Shown here: piece after piece, positions 1 through 5,113 of the stretch
How the letters are laid out: each line of letters begins with the position of its first letter
Position numbering within the stretch: position 1 is the first letter of the stretch
From: Candidatus Kariarchaeota archaeon
GTDB lineage: Archaea > Asgardarchaeota > Heimdallarchaeia > Heimdallarchaeales > Kariarchaeaceae
DNA length: 10,365 nt
Assembly: GCA_016839545.1 (NCBI GenBank)
Contig: JAEOUB010000088.1
Coordinates: forward strand, 1 to 10,365
Direction of reading: 5' to 3'
Position numbers and translations under genes: made by a program
Notes under the pieces: model-generated
Told to the model about the DNA's origin: nothing
The model's input: the letters and a program-made list of their open reading frames with translations, nothing else
Databases searched by the model: none

Positions 1-87
1 GTATCTGAGCATATTCTTGCGAGTAGAGTTCTCTATTCGCTGATAGAGTTCACTTGCATTTGCCAGATCTTGCTCAGAATACACCAT
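1..87 (-). CDS. N-terminal fragment of an unidentified protein, cut by left edge
   Basis: Reading leftwards from an ATG at 85-87, 29 codons stay open to the window edge. The fragment begins MVYSEQDLANASELYQRIEN and ends in a basic segment (STRKNMLRY). The ATG lies five bases after the stop codon of the upstream surface-protein gene, and a GGTGA ribosome-binding sequence (88-93) sits right against it. The two genes are therefore probably co-transcribed, with this one second. The fit between GGTGA and the ATG is very tight; the next codon, GTG (82-84), has slightly better spacing and is an alternative start. The amphipathic start followed by a basic STRxxxL segment is reminiscent of the first helices of archaeal winged-helix regulators, but 29 residues are too few to assign a family. 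Confidence 0.55.
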   Translation of the reverse strand, partial: MVYSEQDLANASELYQRIENSTRKNMLRY

Positions 88-92
88 ATCAC

Positions 93-1094
93 CTACCGGT
101 ATCGTGCAATGGCGAATGTGGTCAGAAGAACCAGTGATCCCAAGACGATACCAAGCCCACTCGGAGATCTAACAATATCAGCCAGATCTAGAACAGCCCC
201 ATCTATCAGGTTCTGGGCATTATCCAGGCCATCGATCTCCACTCCAATTTCGGGATCATAGAAGATGTTTTCTCCCTGGGGAATGGTGAGTGCCAGTACC
301 GGTCTATCCTCGATTATGGCACGAGAAGCACTCACATCTACTGTCACACCGTCAACAATGGCAAAATCATCCCATTTGAAGAACATGGGAACCTGCGGAT
401 GCTCATCACGAAACATGTGTTCCTCGATTGCCCCCTCCATCATCTCTCCATTGTGGTGCATGGCTCTGTCCCTGGTAAGTGGTCCATTATTCGAGGAAAT
501 ACTCTGCAATATTGCAACCGAGGTATCATTCTCAACAAATGGATAATTCATCTCGATAGACCATTTCCAGCTGTGGACGGTGCCATCAGCCTCATTGAGA
601 TACAGATACATAGCAAAGGTATCATCAACTGATTCAATCAGGTATTCTGTTCCGTTCTCGCCCTCACTCATCACTGGATCAAGCAAGAAGTCACTGTTCA
701 ACAAGATCTCAGAGATGACAGTATCATTGTCATAGTACCCTGTCCCATCGGTATCATCGTATTCAACCAGAGAGGTGATCTGGATCTCAATAGTGTTACT
801 TAGATCTTCTGCAGCAAGATCATGGCCCCTGGGGCTATTTTGCATCTGCTCTCTGACCTCTTCCGATGGTTGGACATGGATTGAGATAACGATTGCCTCA
901 TCCACATTGACCTCACCGGTGATATTCATATTTCCACGCATACCCTCGAACCCTCCGGGTCCGGTATGATGTTCATGGTGTCCCTGACCCATCCGATCAC
1001 GGGGACCGTTTCCGGGACCCTGGGCAGAAGCCACTGTGGCTGTCAGCAGGATTACCACTGAAATTCCAAGTACAAGACGTATTGTGTGTTTCAT
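93..1094 (-). CDS. Secreted cell-surface protein with C-terminal membrane anchor
   Basis: A 333-residue protein that I do not recognise as a named family. Residues 1-24 form a classic signal peptide: a basic start (MKHTIR), a hydrophobic core, and VASA as a likely cleavage site before QGPGNG. A Gly/His-rich patch follows (about 37-48, with HHEHH). The bulk (55-310) is acidic and polar with beta-rich stretches, as in an extracellular domain, and has four N-glycosylation sequons (N57, N123, N147, N189). A second His/Met-rich stretch lies at 212-237. Residues 312-330 are a single hydrophobic segment followed by RYR, so the protein is probably tethered to the membrane facing outwards. No catalytic motif is visible. 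The start is supported by the signal peptide. The gene leads directly into the fragment at 1-87. The 96 bases upstream have no convincing promoter, so read-through from the gene at 1191-1787 is possible. Confidence 0.85.
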   Translation of the reverse strand: MKHTIRLVLGISVVILLTATVASAQGPGNGPRDRMGQGHHEHHTGPGGFEGMRGNMNITGEVNVDEAIVISIHVQPSEEVREQMQNSPRGHDLAAEDLSNTIEIQITSLVEYDDTDGTGYYDNDTVISEILLNSDFLLDPVMSEGENGTEYLIESVDDTFAMYLYLNEADGTVHSWKWSIEMNYPFVENDTSVAILQSISSNNGPLTRDRAMHHNGEMMEGAIEEHMFRDEHPQVPMFFKWDDFAIVDGVTVDVSASRAIIEDRPVLALTIPQGENIFYDPEIGVEIDGLDNAQNLIDGAVLDLADIVRSPSGLGIVLGSLVLLTTFAIARYR

Positions 1095-1190
1095 AGTGAT
1101 ATCCCTGGGGTATTATTGATATTCATACATTTACCTCAAATAACGGTTGAGTTTCTTGAACTTGGTATTTTGAGCTTTTGAGGTGGGAAT

Positions 1191-1787
1191 TTACAGAACC
1201 ATATCAAGTGGCAGGTAAATTACCAGAAAACTCAGTCCCAACCCGACATTCATCGCCAGGAATTTATGGACCAGGTATCGATGTTGCGGTTCTAATTCGA
1301 CCAGACCCAATATCGACAGATTCAGACCAAGTGTAAGAAAGAGGGTGGCACTGGCAGCCAGAGTACTGAGAAACCCAACCAGTGTAGGATTGACCAGCAG
1401 AACGATTACAATGGTAGAGACAAGCATCCAGGCAATCGTCAATGGAAAGGCATCACGGATCATCTGAGGTGGTGGTGCACCTCCGGTATCGTTGATCACT
1501 GTCGCACTGTTATACCGGGGTGTGAATACAATAACAGACACCAGGGACAGTGCAGTCAGGCTTAGCGTGTGGTAGACAATATATATTGAAAAAGTGAAAG
1601 TCACAAAATCACCGTACAGGACACCATACGAGCTCAGTAAGGTAAAGCCTGCAAGTGCAGATACAGGCAGCATGAATGCAGACATATTCCAGATATTGGA
1701 GATCGTGATCTGGTGGAAGATATTGAAAACAATACATGCCAGCAGACCGGTGATGATACCGAGCATAGGAGGGCTCAATGTGACCAT
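1191..1787 (-). CDS. Six-helix integral membrane protein of unknown function
   Basis: The reading frame is open from 1874, but the hairpin terminator of the preceding gene (1845-1872) lies inside that extension, whose 29 residues are not membrane-like. I therefore start at the ATG at 1787 (198 residues, MVTLSPPMLG...). An ATG seven codons further in (1766) is possible, because an AT-rich TATA-like element (1796-1806) would place the transcript start near it. From 1787 the protein has about six hydrophobic segments, at residues 8-28, 34-54, 61-88, 114-132, 136-163 and 176-196. A short polar loop between segments 3 and 4 carries a GGAPPPQ turn. There are no Cys pairs, conserved charged clusters or recognisable transporter signatures. 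Family unknown. It may be transcribed alone or with the surface-protein gene downstream. Confidence 0.7.
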   Translation of the reverse strand: MVTLSPPMLGIITGLLACIVFNIFHQITISNIWNMSAFMLPVSALAGFTLLSSYGVLYGDFVTFTFSIYIVYHTLSLTALSLVSVIVFTPRYNSATVINDTGGAPPPQMIRDAFPLTIAWMLVSTIVIVLLVNPTLVGFLSTLAASATLFLTLGLNLSILGLVELEPQHRYLVHKFLAMNVGLGLSFLVIYLPLDMVL

Positions 1788-1844
1788 GGAATCGGAAATA
1801 ATAAAGAGGTTATGAGCTTTTTGACGAAAAGATAATGAAAAGAA

Positions 1845-1872
1845 GCCAGCCAGGTGGAGCGTTCTGGCTGGC
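1845..1872 (-). terminator. Hairpin terminator of the small gene at 1901-2119
   Basis: GCCAGCCAG at 1845-1853 pairs perfectly with CTGGCTGGC at 1864-1872 (9 bp, GC-rich) around a 10-base loop. On the minus strand the stem is followed by a T-rich run (TTCTTTTCATTATC). It lies 29 bases past the stop codon of the small gene, where a transcript end is expected. It also argues against the long N-terminal extension of the next gene, which would run through it. Confidence 0.6.
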
Positions 1873-1900
1873 ATGTACAGGAGAGATCTCAGATCAGTAA

Positions 1901-2119
1901 TCAGAATGGGGGGCGTGAGGCTTGTGCAGCCAGTTTTTCTGCTGCAGCTATTGCTTTCTTGCGAGCTTCCATCATTTTGACCTCATCAGCATTGTACCAA
2001 CCTGATGTTTCATCCGTTGAAGTCTTCTTCCAAGATTTTAGAAATGCGGCCACAAATTCCAGAGATGGGCGTTTTGCTCGTGTTGCAGTAGGTTCAGAGG
2101 GGTTGTGTACAGTAGCCAT
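1901..2119 (-). CDS. Small basic stand-alone protein, 72 residues, unknown function
   Basis: Not recognised. The protein starts MATVHNPSEPTATRAKRPS, has one predicted helix with aromatic residues (about 20-31, EFVAAFLKSWKK), a GWYNADE turn (40-46) and a second Ala/Lys-rich helix (47-67, EARKKAIAAAEKLAAQ), then ends RPPF. Net charge is about +4. There is no signal peptide, membrane segment or Cys. The gene is well delimited: a TATA-like box at 2169-2178, GGTGA at 2126-2130 six bases before the ATG, and a strong hairpin terminator after the stop. A short helix-turn-helix-sized basic protein with its own strong signals could be a nucleic-acid-associated or regulatory protein, but that is inference only. 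The plus-strand frame opposite it is best read as a shadow. Confidence 0.75.
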   Translation of the reverse strand: MATVHNPSEPTATRAKRPSLEFVAAFLKSWKKTSTDETSGWYNADEVKMMEARKKAIAAAEKLAAQASRPPF

Positions 2120-2125
2120 AATATT

Positions 2126-2130
2126 TCACC
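2126..2130 (-). promoter_or_regulatory. GGTGA ribosome-binding site for the small gene
   Basis: On the minus strand GGTGA precedes the ATG at 2117-2119 with six bases between. It matches the archaeal anti-Shine-Dalgarno core and fixes the start of the 72-residue protein. Confidence 0.7.
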
Positions 2131-2168
2131 AATGGGATGAGTCCCACATATTAACTTGGCATTTTTCC

Positions 2169-2178
2169 TTTAAGTATA
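2169..2178 (-). promoter_or_regulatory. TATA-like box of the small gene
   Basis: On the minus strand TATACTTAAA is followed 50-60 bases later by the ATG. This leaves a leader of about 25 bases that contains the GGTGA site. The 17-bp palindrome at 2202-2218 lies just upstream of it. Confidence 0.5.
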
Positions 2179-2201
2179 CCCTGTGTAAGAATTGTATGCA
2201 G

Positions 2202-2218
2202 TGTCCAATGATTGGACA
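2202..2218. promoter_or_regulatory. 17-bp palindrome, candidate operator
   Basis: TGTCCAAT and ATTGGACA are perfect 8-base inverted arms around one central G. The site lies between the stop codon at 2220-2222 of the DUF2085-like gene and the TATA-like box of the small gene, about 24 bases upstream of that box. The arms are too close together for an RNA hairpin terminator, so a protein-binding site is more likely. Confidence 0.45.
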
Positions 2219-2219
2219 A

Positions 2220-2819
2220 TCACTCCAGATTATCTGCAGCTTTTCTCTCTAATTGTTTAATGAATGCAGGATCCACTACTGGTAATACCATTTGCCTGTA
2301 TTTTCTATTCGCCTCCATCCGGTCGATCATACCAGAGCAGTTGGGAGCATCTTTCAGTTCATCACAGCTCTCACACAGGTTCTTTGCAGGTTTCATTCTC
2401 CTGTAGATGCGGTAGGCATTATATCCTATGAATATCAATCCGGCAAACCCCAGTTTCAACATCCAAGGCTGCAGGAATAGCTGGGCTAAACTAATCCCAA
2501 GCACGATACCCATGAGCAAACGGACTGTTCGTTTCAACCATCGACCACTTGCAGTACCGTCAATTGAAATCACTGCCACAGCAGTCAGACCAAGCATCGC
2601 GACAACCGCCAAGAGGTTACTGAAACCAATGAGCAATGATCCAATAAAGCTGATAATGGCCCCTACTGTAATCAAGGTGCATCCCTGACACAGAGATACC
2701 CCCATCACATCAAATCGCTGGTTGGCATACGGATCACATGTGGGATGGTGTGCCCAGATAAAGCGATAACTGAGTTTTATCCATGTTAATTCTTGCGAGA
2801 TATAGCGACGTAGGTTCAT
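2220..2819 (-). CDS. Cys/His-rich membrane protein, DUF2085-like
   Basis: A 199-residue membrane protein. The N-terminal part has HHPTC (24-28) followed by LCQGCTLITVG (43-53) leading into the first hydrophobic segment. This resembles the His/Cys...CxRCxGxxxG signature of the uncharacterised DUF2085 membrane family, with Gln-Gly in place of Arg inside the CxxC. About four hydrophobic segments follow (48-65, 67-86, 98-116, 121-137). After a basic RIYRRMK stretch comes a soluble tail with CESC (149-152) and C161, then a charged C-terminus. The Cys/His pairs suggest metal or redox chemistry, but the reaction is unknown. It follows the YbjQ-family gene after 15 bases with no promoter or clear ribosome-binding site between, so the two probably form one operon. 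Confidence 0.75.
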   Translation of the reverse strand: MNLRRYISQELTWIKLSYRFIWAHHPTCDPYANQRFDVMGVSLCQGCTLITVGAIISFIGSLLIGFSNLLAVVAMLGLTAVAVISIDGTASGRWLKRTVRLLMGIVLGISLAQLFLQPWMLKLGFAGLIFIGYNAYRIYRRMKPAKNLCESCDELKDAPNCSGMIDRMEANRKYRQMVLPVVDPAFIKQLERKAADNLE

Positions 2820-2834
2820 CCTAGATATCCAGGA

Positions 2835-3188
2835 TCAGTCAAATTTGACGCGGACTGCAGTTCCATAGACTATGGTGCCGTTGGCAGAAGCACCCTGACC
2901 GCTACCCATGTTATCAGAATCAAACTTGATACCGACAACGGCATTGGCACCCAGCATCCTGGCATCATTGAGCATCCGGCTGACAGCTTCATTTCTCGAT
3001 TCGATAGCCATCTCGGTATAGGCGCTGACCTCGCCACCACAGGTTGACTGGCATCCTGCAATACAGTCACCACCCACACCTCGGGCACGTACGGTTGCGC
3101 CGTAAACCAGTCCTAGGTGCTGCACTACTGTTGCGCCGGTGATTTCAGCGGTAGTGCTAATATACATTTGATCTGTCTGTTGAGACAT
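2835..3188 (-). CDS. YbjQ/UPF0145 family protein with three added cysteines
   Basis: A 117-residue protein of the YbjQ (UPF0145, 'heavy-metal-binding') family, a small beta-alpha protein that usually forms pentamers and whose role is not settled. Family hallmarks are in order: STTAEITG (11-18), GLVYGATV (26-33), the GGE...Y helix start (51-57), the Arg/Ala-rich helix ESRNEAVSRML (63-73), GANAVVGIKFD (80-90) and the closing strand YGTAVRVKF. Length is close to the family norm of about 105 residues. The loop at 42-50 carries C42, C46 and C50 (spacing C-x3-C-x3-C), which typical members I recall do not have. The start at 3188 is supported by a TATA-like box at the right distance for a leaderless transcript; the ATG at 3167 would also leave the fold intact. 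It is the first gene of a probable operon with the Cys-rich membrane protein. Confidence 0.9.
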   Translation of the reverse strand: MSQQTDQMYISTTAEITGATVVQHLGLVYGATVRARGVGGDCIAGCQSTCGGEVSAYTEMAIESRNEAVSRMLNDARMLGANAVVGIKFDSDNMGSGQGASANGTIVYGTAVRVKFD

Positions 3189-3201
3189 AGGCTTATCGGG
3201 A

Positions 3202-3226
3202 CTCTCATCCTTAAAAATATTGAGAG
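3202..3226 (-). promoter_or_regulatory. TATA-like box within a dyad, YbjQ operon promoter
   Basis: On the minus strand ATTTTTAA (3211-3218) is centred about 26 bases before the ATG of the YbjQ-family gene, the spacing of a leaderless archaeal promoter. It is bracketed by inverted arms CTCTCA (3202-3207) and TGAGAG (3221-3226) with a 13-base spacer. A protein bound to both arms would block the TATA box. The T-run may also help end the transcript of the phosphatidyltransferase gene upstream. Confidence 0.5.
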
Positions 3227-3275
3227 ATTTGCCGGGAATACCTCGTCATTCCTGCATCAAGAGGGATCAAATTGG

Positions 3276-3941
3276 TCAAACGAGACGATGGTAAAAATCC
3301 CGGATAAATGTGAAACCTATCAGGCCTGCTGCAAGATATCCTGCAACCTCAATGATTGGGAGGGGAAATGACCAGTACCAGATGTAGATGTAGATGAAGA
3401 CAGTGGATACAATTGCAGAGAACTGCTTTCTGCTCTCTCGCTTGACAGGCAGATTGACATTGTCAAGAATGATGACATAGACATATCGCAGAAAGGCTAT
3501 TACCAGCAGAACAGCAGTGATTTTCTCCTCAAAATACAGCCAGAAAAGAAGATAGACTGTCAACAGTGCATCAGTTTCAACATCCATCAGTTCTCCAATT
3601 CTGCTTTTTTGATCCAGTACTTTGGCAGCTACTCCATCTGCTTTATCGAGAAGGTACAGAAAAGAGAGGCTGACAGAGACAACTATTGGATCCAGAAAGG
3701 GATAGGTCAGAAAGACGAGGATGGTAGCTGATCCCCTGAGCACGGTAATGACATTGGGTATTCCAATCCTCATTGGTAAGTGATCGGTATGAATCCAGTT
3801 TCTGATCAGTCCATACACAAAAACCGCATAGATCATCAGGTTCACAGCAATGACCGGAAGAAGCGAACTCAGTACCAATGAGACAACGAGTGTGGGTAAC
3901 AGGATCCAGGAGGTGAGAACCGGTACCTGTTCAGGATCCAT
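3276..3941 (-). CDS. CDP-alcohol phosphatidyltransferase family membrane enzyme
   Basis: The enzyme transfers a phosphatidyl or archaetidyl group from a CDP-lipid to an alcohol (or an equivalent CDP-alcohol transfer), making phospholipid head groups in the membrane. Numbering from the ATG at 3941 (221 residues), the diagnostic motif is at 99-124: D99-x2-D102-G103-x2-A106-K107-x8-G116-x3-D120-x3-D124. All four metal-binding Asp are present, but the Arg usually following the Ala is Lys. The preceding GIPNVITVLRG (60-70) is the family's cytidine-side helix. About six or seven hydrophobic segments span the protein, including two before the motif. Substrate cannot be told from sequence: archaetidylinositol phosphate, archaetidylserine or glycerol types are all possible. 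The frame extends to a TTG at 3950, but the ATG with a TATA-like box 21-30 bases upstream is preferred. Confidence 0.88.
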   Translation of the reverse strand: MDPEQVPVLTSWILLPTLVVSLVLSSLLPVIAVNLMIYAVFVYGLIRNWIHTDHLPMRIGIPNVITVLRGSATILVFLTYPFLDPIVVSVSLSFLYLLDKADGVAAKVLDQKSRIGELMDVETDALLTVYLLFWLYFEEKITAVLLVIAFLRYVYVIILDNVNLPVKRESRKQFSAIVSTVFIYIYIWYWSFPLPIIEVAGYLAAGLIGFTFIRDFYHRLV

Positions 3942-3961
3942 ACAGTGCAATTATCTATTCA

Positions 3962-3971
3962 CGATAAATAG
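3962..3971 (-). promoter_or_regulatory. TATA-like box of the phosphatidyltransferase gene
   Basis: On the minus strand CTATTTATCG is centred about 26 bases before the ATG at 3941, the spacing expected for a leaderless archaeal transcript. This supports the ATG over the upstream TTG. The box overlaps one arm of a 7-base inverted repeat (3953-3973). Confidence 0.55.
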
Positions 3972-4294
3972 ATTGTTCTCTCTCCTTACCGGTATCTGCT
4001 ACACCATCCTCTGCACTGATCCACCTGACAACTGCGTGAAAGCTACAGAGGTAGATGATTCAACTGAATCTACATCATTTTTCACCTGTCTTTCATAATC
4101 TAGCGCATCATCATGTCATTTTGCTGATATTTGTATTTTGAAAACAGGTTCTTTCAAATTTCTATTGGTACAATTGACATGACAACAGATTCTGAGAATT
4201 GCAACAGTCTGTATTTTCGTCAAATGAATATTTCGCAGTCCTCAATAGGTTTGTATGCATTTTTCGAATTTCGAATGGCGTATCATTCAGCAAC

Positions 4295-4301
4295 TTTAAA
4301 T
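4295..4301 (+). promoter_or_regulatory. TATA box of the HdeD-like gene
   Basis: TTTAAAT is centred 28 bases before the ATG at 4326, fitting a leaderless archaeal transcript. Two tandem TTCGAA palindromes lie 20-32 bases upstream of it. Confidence 0.6.
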
Positions 4302-4325
4302 CCATAGGTCGACCCCCTCGAGAAA

Positions 4326-5045
4326 ATGGATTCAGATAATTCATCCTATGACGCTGAAAAAGCGAAAGTAGAGGCCGAAAAAGCCAAGAAAGATCAGCAG
4401 AAAAAAGCTGAGAAGCAGGTGGCAGATACCCGAAAGCAGGAGGAAAAGGAAGAGAAGAAGGCAATGACCAAACAGAAGCGCATTCCCTACAAACTTCCCC
4501 TCTACATGAGACTCTTCAACCTGGTAGTTGGTCTCCTCTTCATTGGTGCCTCACTCTTTGCTCTGGCATACGAGGAACTGACAGTTGTCAATACAGTGCT
4601 CATTCTTGCAGCCCTACTTGGTATCTCCGGTGTACTCAGGATGCTCAATGCCTTTTATGAGAAAGATATTGGTGGGACCAGCCGTCTCATCCGGTTTCTT
4701 ATTGGTGCCTTCCTTGTGGTAGTTGGAGTACTGATTATCCTTGATTTTGGCTTCGGTGAGGATATCCTCTACCTACTGCTTGCCATCTCACTCTTCCTCC
4801 TCGGTGGAAGTCGTATCCTGGTGGCAGTCAGGCACAAAGCCCATCCCTGGATGATCAAGCTTATCCACATGGTTCTGGGTGCAGCATTGATCCTGATCTC
4901 GGTTGCTGCAGTCCTGCCCCAGTATACACCTGTCGAACTCCCCGTGGACATTATCACTATGATTGTCCTCGGTTTCTTTGTCAATGGTATCTCACGGTTC
5001 ATAACAGGTCTCTATGGCATCAATGAGAACCGCAAGAAAGTCTAG
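4326..5045 (+). CDS. HdeD/DUF308-like membrane protein with charged N-terminal helix
   Basis: A 239-residue protein in two parts. Residues 8-52 are almost entirely Lys, Glu, Ala and Gln in a repeating pattern, giving a long charged helix or coiled coil that should lie in the cytoplasm. Residues 60-230 contain six hydrophobic segments (about 62-81, 86-108, 121-141, 146-168, 177-198, 206-230), arranged as three pairs, each entering with a basic residue and Gly-rich (VVGLLFIGA, LIGAFLVVVGV, MVLGAALILIS). That threefold pattern is typical of the HdeD/DUF308 family, named after an E. coli acid-resistance protein; a biochemical role has not been established. The charged N-terminal extension is not usual for HdeD. 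The start is set by the TATA box at 4295-4301. Family assignment rests on pattern, not on a conserved catalytic motif. Confidence 0.8.
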   Translation: MDSDNSSYDAEKAKVEAEKAKKDQQKKAEKQVADTRKQEEKEEKKAMTKQKRIPYKLPLYMRLFNLVVGLLFIGASLFALAYEELTVVNTVLILAALLGISGVLRMLNAFYEKDIGGTSRLIRFLIGAFLVVVGVLIILDFGFGEDILYLLLAISLFLLGGSRILVAVRHKAHPWMIKLIHMVLGAALILISVAAVLPQYTPVELPVDIITMIVLGFFVNGISRFITGLYGINENRKKV

Positions 5046-5077
5046 TACCATTTGAACTCTCTAAATGCATCTCAATT

Positions 5078-5087
5078 TACCTAGGTA
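5078..5087. promoter_or_regulatory. Perfect 10-bp palindrome before the P5C dehydrogenase gene
   Basis: TACCTAGGTA is perfectly self-complementary and lies 27 bases before the P5C dehydrogenase start. A weak TATA-like CTAAATG at 5061-5067 would put the transcript start near 5090, so the palindrome would fall between TATA box and transcript start, a repressor-type position. Confidence 0.3.
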
Positions 5088-5113
5088 TCACAAACTCCAT
5101 AACTATCATATCA

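Larger units (their letters stand above)
3942..4325. other. Divergent intergenic region, 384 bases, no gene seen
   Basis: This AT-rich region holds the promoters of the phosphatidyltransferase (minus) and the HdeD-like gene (plus). It also contains several inverted repeats: ATCTATT/AATAGAT at 3953-3973, competing CTAC/GTAG/CTAC hairpins at 4043-4073 followed by a T-run, TTTGAAA/TTTCAAA at 4137-4158, TCATGTCA/TGACATGA at 4111-4118 and 4175-4182, and tandem TTCGAA at 4263-4275. I find no tRNA. The only reading frame of note is a 28-codon GTG frame on the minus strand, too weak to call. A small RNA gene is possible but not shown. Confidence 0.6.

Noticed and set aside
1165..1184. Tandem TTTTGAG repeat downstream of the membrane protein gene
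   Set aside because: Two short AT-rich copies only; no hairpin and easily due to chance.
1788..1874. N-terminal extension of the six-helix membrane protein from the ATG at 1874
   Set aside because: It would run through the 9-bp hairpin terminator of the preceding gene, and its 29 residues are neither a signal peptide nor a membrane segment.
1854..2252. 132-codon plus-strand frame opposite the small gene
   Set aside because: Composition is not protein-like, no promoter or ribosome site precedes it, and the minus strand has a well-delimited gene there.
3942..3950. TTG start for the phosphatidyltransferase
   Set aside because: The ATG three codons later has a TATA-like box at leaderless distance; the TTG would be too close to it.
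4040..4080. Possible tRNA T-arm (GATTCAACTGAATC)
   Set aside because: No anticodon arm, acceptor stem or conserved D-arm could be found around it on either strand.
4008..4091. 28-codon GTG frame on the minus strand in the divergent region
   Set aside because: No good ribosome site, no start other than GTG, and the hairpin structures explain the region's pattern better.
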